Positions 9,159 through 17,432 of a stretch of 64,000 bases of DNA are shown piece by piece. Numbering within the stretch: position 1 is the first letter of the stretch; the number at the start of each line of letters is the position of its first letter. The translations under genes and the position numbers were made by a program. The notes under the pieces are model-generated. The model searched no databases and was not told where the DNA came from. It saw only the letters and a program-made list of their open reading frames with translations. The DNA is from Roseinatronobacter sp. S2 (GTDB lineage Bacteria; Pseudomonadota; Alphaproteobacteria; Rhodobacterales; Rhodobacteraceae), in contig NZ_CP121113.1 of the NCBI RefSeq assembly GCF_029581395.1, positions 3,220,001 through 3,284,000 of the forward strand, in the 5' to 3' direction.

Positions 9159-11981
9159 TCATGTCTTCACCTGATGCGCTATATCCCGCGGCGCAGGCGG
9201 CACGGGCGAGGTTTGCGCCGGATGGGCGGGCGCGCTGACCGCCTGTCCTGCGGGGGCTTTTTCAATACGCACGCGCAGATCATACCATGCAGCCTGTCCG
9301 GTGACAGGGTCGGAATTGGCCCAGCGCAACCCGTCCCCTTTTGGGGGCAACAATTCATGAATCAGGTGGTTCAGCAGGCTGGATTTCGTGGCTTCCGGTG
9401 CGGCAGGGTCCAGCGCCCATGCACCGCGCCGTTTTGCAACAGCGTTCCATGTCCAGACCGTATGCGGGTTCAGCGCGTCCATACGCACCACAGGCAGGGT
9501 GATTTCCCCATGCGGAGAGGTCAGCGTGGCCCAGTCGCCCGGTTTGAACTGGTGCTGCGCCCAGATCTGGCCAGACACATAAAGCGGCGTGTCGCCGTGG
9601 ATCTGGCGCAACCATGCATTCTGGCTGCCCCATGAATGATAATGCGCCATAGGGCGTTGCGTCAGGGCATGCAGGGGGTATTCGGCGGAATCGGTCGCAG
9701 CATCGGTGAAGGTCGGATACCACACAGGCAGCGGGTCCATTGTCTGGATCAGGCGCGCGCGCAGATGATCGGGCGGCTGGCGGTGGCCATACCCTTCGGC
9801 AGCCAATTGGAATTTGCGCAGCGGTTCGACATACAGGTTGAACACATAGGGCTGCGGGCTGTCATACAGCCCGTGCGACACTGCCCAGTCCTGGTAGGCG
9901 GCGTTCCACGGCTTGAAGAACTGCGCCTGTGCCGGAATATGGGACGACCAGAATCCGCCATTCTCGATGTAGCGCGCGATCTGGTCGGGGTTTGGACTGC
10001 CGCGCCCCTGTCCGGTGCCATCATCATTGCGCCAGCCCGCAAGTGGCCCCACACCGGGGCGGCGTTCGTGATTAGTGATATAATCGGCGTAATCCCTGAA
10101 GCGGGGCGTTCCATCGTCGTTGATCATGCCCGCAAGCCCCAGCCGCGCGCCAAGGTCCAGCAACACCGACTGGAACGGGCGCACATCGCGGTCAGGGGCA
10201 ACCACAGGCCAGCGAATGGAATCGGCCAGCGCGTCGGCCTCGCATATGGGGCGGTCCAGCAGGCTGATGCAGTCATGGCGTTCCAGATAGGTGGTATCTG
10301 GCAAAACCAGATCGGCAAAGGCCACCATTTCGGAGCTATACGCATCGGAATAGATGATGCGCGGAATGCGGTAGCTGCCATCGGCGTTCTGGTCGGTCAG
10401 CATGTCCATGACCGCGCTGGTATTCATGGACGAATTCCATGCCATATTCGCCATATACAAAAACAGCGTATCAATTTCATAGGGATCGCCCGCATGCGCA
10501 TTGCTGATGACCATATGCATCAGCCCATGCACTGAGAGCGGCGCGTCCCATGTGAACGCCTTGTCTATGCGTCTGGCGCTGCCATCGTCGTTGATCAGCA
10601 GATGTTCCGGTCCCAGCGGATAGCCCAGATGCGGGCCATCCAGCGGCTGGCCGGGGGTGTGGCGGGCATGCGGCCTTGGATGCGCTTCGGGCGGTTTGGG
10701 ATAGGGCGGCTTGAAGCGGAACCCGCCCGGCGTTTCCACGCTGCCGATCAGGATTTGCAGCATATGCAGCGCGCGCGCCGTCTGGAACCCGTTGGAATGG
10801 GCGGACACGCCCCGCATGGCATGCATGGCCACCGGACGCCCCACCATTGTTTCATGCGGCTGGCCGCGAAAATCGGTCCATGGCTGGTGCAGGGTGATTT
10901 CTTCTTCAAACGCCACGCGCGCAATCTCGGCGGCAATGGCGCGGATGCGGGCGGCGGGAATGCCGCAGCGTTCGGCCACAGCATCTGGCGCATAATCGGG
11001 CGACAGATAGCGATCTGCCAAGTGGCGGAACACGGGCAGATGTTCCACCCCGCCCATGCTGACGCCTGCGGCCAGATCGGGCGCAATGCCGGGGGTATCC
11101 CATGCCAGCGCCTGTCCGGTTTTGCGGTCGCGCACCAAGGGCTTGCCATCGTCATCGCGCAGGAACATGCCCTTTTGCGCGCCCTCATGGGCATTTATCA
11201 GATAGGGCGCGTTGGTATAGCGGATCAGATAGCCAAGGTCGATCTTGCCCGCGCGCAGCAGTTCATGCACCAGCGACAGGATGAACAAGCCGTCCGTCCC
11301 CGGCGTGATGCCGACCCAGTCATCGGCAATGGCATTATAACCCGACCGGATGGGGTTCACCCCTATCACCCGTGCGCCGCGTGCCTTCAGCTTGCCAAGA
11401 CCCATCTTGATGGGGTTGCTGTCATGATCTTCGGCGACACCAAACAGCAAAAACAGCTTGGTGCGGTCCCAGTCGGGTTGTCCGAATTCCCAAAACGACC
11501 CGCCCATCGTATAGATGCCCGCCGCCGCCATGTTAACCGAACAAAAGCCCCCATGCGCGGCCCAGTTCGGTGTCCCGAACGCCTGCGCCCACCAGCCTGT
11601 GAAGGATTGTGACTGGTCGCGGCCAGTAAAGAAGGCCAGCTTTTCAGGCGCCTTTTCGCGCAGGGGTTTCAGCCAGCTGGTCGCGATGGCAAACGCCTCA
11701 TCCCATGAAATTTCCTGAAATTCACCTGATCCGCGCGGGCCAACACGTTTCAGCGGCGCGCGCAGCCGCGCAGGCGACAGGTGCTGCATGATGCCCGCGC
11801 TGCCCTTGGCGCACAGCACGCCACGATTGACCGGATGATCCCGGTTCCCCTCGATATAGGCGACCTTGCCTGCCTTCATATGCACATTGATGCCACAGCG
11901 ACACGCACACATGTAGCAGGTGGTTTTGCGCACCTCATCCGAAGGCTTTGGCGATAGCATAATATCAGGCTGAACCGTCAT
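9159..11981 (-). CDS. soeA: Sulfite dehydrogenase molybdopterin subunit
   Basis: The 940-residue molybdopterin oxidoreductase of the DMSO-reductase superfamily has an N-terminal [4Fe-4S] motif, C22-x2-C25-x3-C29-x27-C57, and a likely Mo-ligand Cys147 in GGFCSVN. No twin-arginine signal is present, which fits the cytoplasmic SoeABC sulfite dehydrogenase used by sulfur-oxidising and sulfonate-degrading Rhodobacteraceae rather than a periplasmic DMSO reductase. The ATG at 11981 has a GAGGGATGGA ribosome-binding site; a TTG ten codons earlier is less likely. It begins the soeABC operon; the 111-base gap upstream should hold the promoter. The polysulfide/tetrathionate reductase family is the main alternative. 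Confidence 0.85.
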   Translation of the reverse strand: MTVQPDIMLSPKPSDEVRKTTCYMCACRCGINVHMKAGKVAYIEGNRDHPVNRGVLCAKGSAGIMQHLSPARLRAPLKRVGPRGSGEFQEISWDEAFAIATSWLKPLREKAPEKLAFFTGRDQSQSFTGWWAQAFGTPNWAAHGGFCSVNMAAAGIYTMGGSFWEFGQPDWDRTKLFLLFGVAEDHDSNPIKMGLGKLKARGARVIGVNPIRSGYNAIADDWVGITPGTDGLFILSLVHELLRAGKIDLGYLIRYTNAPYLINAHEGAQKGMFLRDDDGKPLVRDRKTGQALAWDTPGIAPDLAAGVSMGGVEHLPVFRHLADRYLSPDYAPDAVAERCGIPAARIRAIAAEIARVAFEEEITLHQPWTDFRGQPHETMVGRPVAMHAMRGVSAHSNGFQTARALHMLQILIGSVETPGGFRFKPPYPKPPEAHPRPHARHTPGQPLDGPHLGYPLGPEHLLINDDGSARRIDKAFTWDAPLSVHGLMHMVISNAHAGDPYEIDTLFLYMANMAWNSSMNTSAVMDMLTDQNADGSYRIPRIIYSDAYSSEMVAFADLVLPDTTYLERHDCISLLDRPICEADALADSIRWPVVAPDRDVRPFQSVLLDLGARLGLAGMINDDGTPRFRDYADYITNHERRPGVGPLAGWRNDDGTGQGRGSPNPDQIARYIENGGFWSSHIPAQAQFFKPWNAAYQDWAVSHGLYDSPQPYVFNLYVEPLRKFQLAAEGYGHRQPPDHLRARLIQTMDPLPVWYPTFTDAATDSAEYPLHALTQRPMAHYHSWGSQNAWLRQIHGDTPLYVSGQIWAQHQFKPGDWATLTSPHGEITLPVVRMDALNPHTVWTWNAVAKRRGAWALDPAAPEATKSSLLNHLIHELLPPKGDGLRWANSDPVTGQAAWYDLRVRIEKAPAGQAVSAPAHPAQTSPVPPAPRDIAHQVKT

Positions 11982-12092
11982 TCCATCCCTCGACGTCTGT
12001 TCCGCAACCAACGCAAAACACGAAACGTTTTCACCTGCAAGGAAGCAGCACCAGAACCGATTTGTCCATAGCGCTGCCGCGGCAGAATTATT

Positions 12093-12767
12093 CTATGCAA
12101 TCCGGCGGAAACAGGACAGGCCGGTTGAATTGTCGAAAAAGGGAACGGAAGCGGGCATGTCTTCGCCCATGATACGGGCATGCGCTTCTGCCAGAACCAC
12201 CTCTGTTATGAAGGGCAGGTTCAGCTTGCGGGCCTGTGTAAATGGCACCCAGTGCAAATGGGCCAGTTCTTCGCAGGCTTCTGAAAAATCATCAGGGTCA
12301 CCCACGATATTTTCAACATCGGCCAGAAAGAAGCGCGCATCAAAACGGCGTGTGCGCCCCGGCGGGGTAATGGCACGGAAGATGTAGCGCAGGCCGGATG
12401 CATCAGGCAAAAGGCCGTGATCGGCAAACCGCGTCCAGTCCGCAGGCGGGTTATGCCAGTGCCCCGCCCCGCCCAGCATCAGGCCGGTTTCTTCCCATAA
12501 CTCGCGCACCGCAGCAGCGGCCAGCGCATTCGCGCCGGGGGCATCTTGCGACAACCGCGCCGCACAGTCACCGCCCAAGGGACATGCAAGCGGCACATCG
12601 GCATCTGTCACGTCCACAGCGCCGCCGGGAAACACGAATTTGTCGGGCATAAAGGCGGCACTTGCCCCGCGCTGGCCCATCAATACATGCGGGCCATCAC
12701 GTTCGTTGCGCACCAGAAGCACTGTTGCGGCATGCCGGATGGCGGTTTTGTCAACGGTTTCGTTCAT
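12093..12767 (-). CDS. Nudix hydrolase
   Basis: The 224-residue protein has a degenerate N-terminal half of the Nudix box but an intact core, VRELWEETG. This would bind the divalent metal for hydrolysis of a nucleoside diphosphate linked to another moiety. Its size and PGGAVD motif resemble the NUDT8/NUDT19 (CoA or acyl-CoA diphosphatase-like) group, but the substrate is not determinable. The ATG at 12767 has a GGGGGAG ribosome-binding site and overlaps the end of the DUF983 gene by 17 bases, so the two are probably co-translated. Confidence 0.8.
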   Translation of the reverse strand: MNETVDKTAIRHAATVLLVRNERDGPHVLMGQRGASAAFMPDKFVFPGGAVDVTDADVPLACPLGGDCAARLSQDAPGANALAAAAVRELWEETGLMLGGAGHWHNPPADWTRFADHGLLPDASGLRYIFRAITPPGRTRRFDARFFLADVENIVGDPDDFSEACEELAHLHWVPFTQARKLNLPFITEVVLAEAHARIMGEDMPASVPFFDNSTGLSCFRRIA

Positions 12768-13155
12768 CCACTCCCCCAAATCCGTGCATACGGCGCGACC
12801 ATTGGATGGCCACAATCATGCCCTTGAACCGGGGAAGAAGAAATAGCGAAAGCAGGATCAGCAAAAGCGAAAACACCGAAAACAACAACACGGGGTTCGG
12901 GTCCCAGCGGAACATCACCGCAACCATTGCCGGGGTCACAAGCTTCAATGTGACAAGCATGGTCAAATAAGCGGGGCCATCATCGGCGCGTTGATGCGAC
13001 AAATCCTCGCCGCAGGCGGGGCAGGTGTCACGCACTTTCAAAAACCCGCGCAGCAACGGGGCGGCCCCGCATGCGGGGCATTTGCAGCGCAGGCCGCGCA
13101 TCACTGCCGGGCCCAGGGGCCTGTCGTCTACTTCAACTGTGTGCGTCGCGTGCAT
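12751..13155 (-). CDS. DUF983 membrane protein with zinc-ribbon-like motif
   Basis: The 134-residue protein starts with a soluble part containing two CxxC pairs (CKCPACG and CPACGED), probably a zinc knuckle, followed by two membrane segments (around TLKLVTPAMVAVMF and VLLFSVFSLLLILLS). This is the DUF983 layout; function is unknown. The ATG at 13155 has AAAGG upstream, while a start 14 codons earlier lacks a ribosome-binding site. It is the first gene of a two-gene unit with the Nudix hydrolase and is divergent from the EF-hand gene. Confidence 0.85.
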   Translation of the reverse strand: MHATHTVEVDDRPLGPAVMRGLRCKCPACGAAPLLRGFLKVRDTCPACGEDLSHQRADDGPAYLTMLVTLKLVTPAMVAVMFRWDPNPVLLFSVFSLLLILLSLFLLPRFKGMIVAIQWSRRMHGFGGVDERNR

Positions 13156-13340
13156 GTTCTGGCCTTTCGCATTTTCCCCCTCCACATAGGGGATCATCGG
13201 ATAAATTGCATCAGGGATTAAGGTTTTGCGTCACCATGTCGCAACAAAATGCACCGCCCCGCGACGGAACTGTCGCCGCGCCGCGTTTTCAGGACGTCAA
13301 GCGGCAAAAACCGCCGCATGCGAACCGAAAGGACTGCACT

Positions 13341-13859
13341 ATGAAAACACCCCTTATGTTGATAATCGGCATCTCTGCATTCGCGCTTGGCACCGTGTCT
13401 GCCGACGCGCGCAGCACCGAACGCCCGGCGATGCCCGGCTTTAAACAACTGGATCGCGACCAAAGCGGCACCATCACGCTGGAAGATTTCCAGACCCATT
13501 TGCAGACCATGCGCAGCGGACGGCACGACCAGATTGTTGAAAAACTGATGGAACAGGCCAACGAGAACGGTCTGCTGGATGAAGATGCACTGCGCGCAGG
13601 TCTGGATGCACTGGCCGAAGACCGCCGCGCCGCCATGTCCGGCCATCGCAGGTCACAAGGCGCAGGCCCGCGCGGCGAGCGCGCAGAATTCGGGCAGCGC
13701 ATGTTCGAGCGGATTGACGCCAATGACGACGGTGTCATCGATGCGCAGAAATACGAGGCCTTCACCGACCGGATGCAGACGCGTATGACACGGCATGAAG
13801 ACCGCAGGCCGGGTGGTGGCCGCTGGGGCAGAGGGCCGAAGGATCGCGCGCAGGATTGA
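13341..13859 (+). CDS. Periplasmic EF-hand protein
   Basis: The 172-residue protein has a signal peptide (MKTPLMLIIGISAFALGTVS) and two recognisable EF-hand loops, DRDQSGTITLEDF and DANDDGVIDAQKY, with acidic residues at the Ca2+-coordinating positions. The C-terminus is Arg/Gly-rich and ends in a basic patch. It is probably a periplasmic calcium-binding protein. An AAAGGA ribosome-binding site precedes ATG 13341. It lies 54 bases upstream of the ECF sigma factor gene and may be part of the same envelope-response unit or its target. Confidence 0.85.
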   Translation: MKTPLMLIIGISAFALGTVSADARSTERPAMPGFKQLDRDQSGTITLEDFQTHLQTMRSGRHDQIVEKLMEQANENGLLDEDALRAGLDALAEDRRAAMSGHRRSQGAGPRGERAEFGQRMFERIDANDDGVIDAQKYEAFTDRMQTRMTRHEDRRPGGGRWGRGPKDRAQD

Positions 13860-13913
13860 TCGCGACCCGTCTTTGTGACAGCGGGGGCGGAACACGGCCG
13901 GACAGGGAAACGC

Positions 13914-14495
13914 ATGGTGCCACGCGATATGGATGCGGCCAATCAAGACGCCGATCTGCTTGCGCAATTTGCGCAAGGCGACCGGCTGGCCGCGCAAACC
14001 CTGACCGACCGTCTGGCCCCGCGTATCCTGCGTTTTGCCGCCCGCATGCTGGGCGACCGGACAGAGGCCGAGGACGTCACACAAGACACCATGCTGCGCC
14101 TGTGGCGGATAGCACCCGAGTGGCAGGATACGGGTATTCCCCCTGCCGCATGGCTGTTCCGGATTGCGGCAAATTTATGCACGGACCGGTTGCGCCGCCG
14201 CCGGTCCGGGCCTGCGGAAATGCCGGACCTGCCGAATGATACGCCGGGCGTGGACGCACAGATGATGCAAAGCAAACGGGCCGCAGCCCTGCAAAGCGCG
14301 CTTGCGGCCCTGCCAGAGCGGCAAAGACAGGCGGTCATTCTGCGCCATCTTGAAGGGCTGTCAAACCCGGACATCGGGGCCATAATGATGATAGGTGTCG
14401 AAGCTGTCGAAAGCCTGACCGCACGCGGCAAACGCAACCTGACCGCGCTTTTGTCAGGGCAAAAAGAAATCCTGGGGTATGAAGATGACCACTGA
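13914..14495 (+). CDS. ECF-type RNA polymerase sigma factor
   Basis: The 193-residue protein has sigma region 2 (LRFAARMLGDRTEAEDVTQD, then MLRLWRI) and region 4 (LPERQRQAVILRHLEG and VEAVESLTARGKRNL), as in group 4 sigma factors. The gene is followed by a membrane anti-sigma-like gene whose start lies inside its 3' end and by a periplasmic sensor, so control by anti-sigma sequestration is expected. A GTG at 13875 is in frame, but ATG 13914 has AGGGAA close by and gives a family-length protein. The stimulus is unknown; metal or envelope stress is suggested by the neighbour at 14876. Confidence 0.9.
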   Translation: MVPRDMDAANQDADLLAQFAQGDRLAAQTLTDRLAPRILRFAARMLGDRTEAEDVTQDTMLRLWRIAPEWQDTGIPPAAWLFRIAANLCTDRLRRRRSGPAEMPDLPNDTPGVDAQMMQSKRAAALQSALAALPERQRQAVILRHLEGLSNPDIGAIMMIGVEAVESLTARGKRNLTALLSGQKEILGYEDDH

Positions 14496-14872
14496 CAAGC
14501 ACCAAAACACCGGCATCGAACCGCTGGACGTGTTCTTTGATGCCGCCCGCGCACAAGCCCCTGATCTTTCGCCGGATTTGCGCGCGCGCATACTGGCAGA
14601 TGCCGACAGCGCGATGTCAGTCGCCAGCGCGGCCCGTCCCGCAAAACCCGACCCTTCGCCAGCGCGTTGGTATGTGGCTGAGCGGTTGGGCGGCGCCCTC
14701 GCTTGCGGGTGGGCTGACCGCTGCGGCTGCGGGGTTCTGGTTCGGGGTGGTTGCCCCCATGCCCGTGGCGGCACTGGATGCGCCGCTGTGGTTGCAAGAC
14801 GCGCTGGGTTATTTCGACGCGATCAGCACCCCGATTGTCGGGCTGGATGATCCGCTATTATGGGGGTTTTGA
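14479..14872 (+). pseudogene. Anti-sigma-like membrane protein gene with a frameshift
   Basis: The start overlaps the sigma gene by 17 bases, and the first frame encodes a plausible soluble N-terminus (LDVFFDAARAQAPDLSPD, LRARILADADSAM). Past about 14650 that frame turns into Cys/Gly-rich nonsense. The +1 frame then encodes a coherent membrane segment (SLAGGLTAAAAGFWFGVV) and a tail ending DDPLLWGF at 14872, four bases before the next gene. Together the two parts look like the small single-span protein usually found after this sigma factor. A one-base loss or gain near 14640-14690, or a sequencing error, explains it; programmed frameshifting is less likely. Function as anti-sigma is inferred from position. 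Confidence 0.65.
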
Positions 14873-14875
14873 CAC

Positions 14876-15385
14876 ATGGCACAGTCCGATCAAACACAGT
14901 CTGGCCAAACACAGTCTGGCCCAAAACCGCGAATGCCGCGTTGGGGCAAGATCGTTCTGACACTGTCGCTGGTTGTGAACTTCGCCTTCGCGGGTTTGAT
15001 CGGCGGCGTGGCCGCGCGGGCAGGCTTGGACGGGACGCCCCTGCGCGCCGCCATTTCCGCCCTGCCCTTCGATGACCAGCGCGACCTGCGCCGCGACAGC
15101 AGGCAGGCCCTGCGCGAAAGCAGGCAACACCCGCGCAGCCCGCTGGCGACACATCAGATGATTGAAAGCCTGCAAGCGGACGAATTTGATGCAGACCAGT
15201 TCATCGCCGCCCTGAACGAGGCGCAGCAACATCTGATCAATATCAGTAACCTGATGCAAAGCCGCCTTGTTGCACGCGTGTCAGAAATGACACCTGACGA
15301 AAGGCACGCCTATGCCGCAGAATTGCAGCAGCGTCTGCAAGACAGGCGCAGGCCGGAATGGTGGCGCGGGCGATCGCGTGATTGA
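14876..15385 (+). CDS. Periplasmic metal-sensor-like protein (CnrX/Metal_resist type)
   Basis: The 169-residue protein has a single N-terminal membrane anchor (IVLTLSLVVNFAFAGLIGG) and a periplasmic helical domain (ALRESRQHPRSPLATHQMI to VARVSEMTPDERHAYAAEL) of the kind called periplasmic heavy-metal sensor. In CnrX systems such proteins hold an anti-sigma/ECF pair in check, matching the genes immediately upstream. A short direct repeat near the start encodes QTQSGQTQSG before the anchor. Metal ligands cannot be assigned securely: there are few His residues and no Cys. Confidence 0.75.
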   Translation: MAQSDQTQSGQTQSGPKPRMPRWGKIVLTLSLVVNFAFAGLIGGVAARAGLDGTPLRAAISALPFDDQRDLRRDSRQALRESRQHPRSPLATHQMIESLQADEFDADQFIAALNEAQQHLINISNLMQSRLVARVSEMTPDERHAYAAELQQRLQDRRRPEWWRGRSRD

Positions 15386-15544
15386 ACGCCCGCAGTAGGG
15401 TTCACATTCACTGGCCGCCGCGCCCCCGCCATGCGCATTCACATGTTTGAAGCGATCATCCCTGTTGTCACCTTCGCGCAGCATTCGCTGCGCAGGGGAC
15501 CACCGCCACATTGGCCAGACACGCCCGCGACAGTTCCCGCCGCT

Positions 15545-16942
15545 TCAGGCCGCAGCAATATGTCCTGTCACCACACGGTTGCGCCCCCCCGCTTTTGCAG
15601 CACGCAGCGCATCATCTGCCTTGCCGACAATGGTTTTCGCAAAATCCGACGTGCCGCCGTGAAATGCCGCATGTTGCACCGCCACGCCGATCGACACGGA
15701 CAACTGCAACGCCACATCGCTGCCCACAACCGCATAGGGGCGGGTATGAACCGTGTTGCAAATCCGCAGGGCCACACGCCGCGCGGCGCTTAAATCTGCA
15801 CCGGGCATCACAACGACAAATTCCTCGCCGCCATAGCGGGCCAGAATATCTGTATTGCGCAGGGCTGAACGCATACGGCGCGCCACTTCTGTCAGGACAT
15901 CATCACCGGCATTATGCCCAAAGCGGTCGTTCACCGCCTTGAAATGGTCCAGATCAATAACCAGAACCGCGCAATGTGACAACGCACCAGATTGCAGGTT
16001 TGCCGCAATATTCGCCATCTGGACACCAAGATAGCGCCGGTTGAACAACCCCGTCAGGGGGTCACGAACGGCCTGATCCAGTTGCGTTTCAAATTCCCGC
16101 TGCATCGCATCACGTTGCCGTTTCTGGTGCAGTATCTTGGCCAGACGCAACTGCGCCTCTTCTACGTCAAGGGGCAGATACAGCACCTCCCTCGCGCCCA
16201 GATCAAGGGCCATCGCGCCCAGCAACTCTTGTTTGTGGGGCAGCATGATGCACAATTCCGCCTGCCGCGTCCGGTTGCGCGACAGCAAATCAGGGATGAT
16301 CTGCAAACCGCGCTGGGTAATGACGTCGGGGGTGACAAGGAAAAGGTCCGGAATGGCCGCATCCGCATCCAGCCGAAGGGCGTGTTGCAGGCTAAGGCAT
16401 GTGCAACTCATATCCGGCATGACCGCGCGCAAATCGGCGCACATCCCGCAAGGTGTCGCGCCACAATTACAGATGATAATCATTCTGGATTGCGGGACAA
16501 ACCGCGTCGCGCCCTCTGCCATGGCGGGGGCGGGCGGCAAGGCTGTCGACAGGCGGCCTTGGGCGTGTCGGTCACGCGCGCGCAACAAACTGCGGATACG
16601 CCCCATCAAATAGGATTCGTCCAGCGGTTTGGACAAAAAATCATCCGCACCCGTTTTCAACGCCCGAAGGCGCTGTTCGCGGTCCGCGGTGGCGGAAAAC
16701 AGCAAAATCGGAATTTGGCGCGTGGCAGGATTGGCGCGCAGTATCCGGCACACTTCGACGCCATCAATATCGGGCAGGCGACAATCCAGCAAAATCAGAT
16801 CAGGAAGTTCATCCTGCGCCAGCGATATCGCCTGTTCCCCGCAGCTGGCCATCAGGCAATCATAGCACGCGGCCTGCAACTTGGCGCGCAGGATGGTCCG
16901 GTTAATTGAAAGATCATCGACAATAAGTATGCGTCCTGACAT
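15545..16942 (-). CDS. pleD: PleD-like response regulator / diguanylate cyclase
   Basis: The 465-residue protein has a receiver domain with acidic pair D9/D10 and phosphoacceptor D53, a second degenerate receiver-like region (about 150-270), and a C-terminal GGDEF domain with GGEEF at 371-375. An inhibitory I-site RxxD (R362-D365) sits five residues before it, so product inhibition by c-di-GMP is likely. This REC-REC-GGDEF order is that of PleD. It makes c-di-GMP and thereby controls motility and attachment. ATG 16942 follows AAGGTG. It is divergent from the DUF3572 gene. The 159-base gap 3' of it contains only a small GCGCAGC/GCTGCGC hairpin (15476-15493). Confidence 0.92.
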   Translation of the reverse strand: MSGRILIVDDLSINRTILRAKLQAACYDCLMASCGEQAISLAQDELPDLILLDCRLPDIDGVEVCRILRANPATRQIPILLFSATADREQRLRALKTGADDFLSKPLDESYLMGRIRSLLRARDRHAQGRLSTALPPAPAMAEGATRFVPQSRMIIICNCGATPCGMCADLRAVMPDMSCTCLSLQHALRLDADAAIPDLFLVTPDVITQRGLQIIPDLLSRNRTRQAELCIMLPHKQELLGAMALDLGAREVLYLPLDVEEAQLRLAKILHQKRQRDAMQREFETQLDQAVRDPLTGLFNRRYLGVQMANIAANLQSGALSHCAVLVIDLDHFKAVNDRFGHNAGDDVLTEVARRMRSALRNTDILARYGGEEFVVVMPGADLSAARRVALRICNTVHTRPYAVVGSDVALQLSVSIGVAVQHAAFHGGTSDFAKTIVGKADDALRAAKAGGRNRVVTGHIAAA

Positions 16943-17037
16943 AGATGACACCTTGTATATGGTTAATCCCACGCTACGCCGCATTCGTTAACAAACCCTT
17001 TAAGCCCGCGACCCCGCACTGCCACAGGATTGCCCGC

Positions 17038-17331
17038 ATGAACCAAAGCGCCGCAGAAAACATTGCCCTCACGTCCTTCGCCTGGCTTTGCGCCGAGGAA
17101 GATTTGCTGCCGGTTTTCCTGAATGCCAGCGGCGCGTCCGTTGATGACCTGCGCGCCGCCCTGTCATCTGCCGAGGGGCCGGATGCAGGGCTTTTGGCGG
17201 CAGGTCTGGATTTCATTTTGATGCGCGATGAAACGGTGATTGCCTGCTGCGCGGCGCAAAACCTGCAAAATGACCGGCTGGCACAGGCGCAGGCGGTTCT
17301 TGCGGGCACTGCGGGAATGCACTGGACATGA
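17038..17331 (+). CDS. DUF3572 family protein
   Basis: The 97-residue, mostly helical acidic protein starts MNQSAAENIALTSFAWL and has a central AALSSAEGPDAGLLAAGLDF. This matches the DUF3572 family, often found next to pleD in alphaproteobacteria. No catalytic residues stand out and function is unknown. ATG 17038 is preceded by AGGA at 17024-17027. Confidence 0.8.
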   Translation: MNQSAAENIALTSFAWLCAEEDLLPVFLNASGASVDDLRAALSSAEGPDAGLLAAGLDFILMRDETVIACCAAQNLQNDRLAQAQAVLAGTAGMHWT

Positions 17332-17432
17332 CGCGCGAATAAGCCTTATTCGCCGACTTGCACTTGACTTCCGCCCCGCCAGATTGTGTATCGCGCGACA
17401 AGCCTGCACCGATGTAACCAAGGGAACAGCCC

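Noticed and set aside
12012..12092. GAAACGTTTTC near-palindrome upstream of soeA as an operator
   Set aside because: It is an imperfect short palindrome occurring once, with no known regulator to support it.
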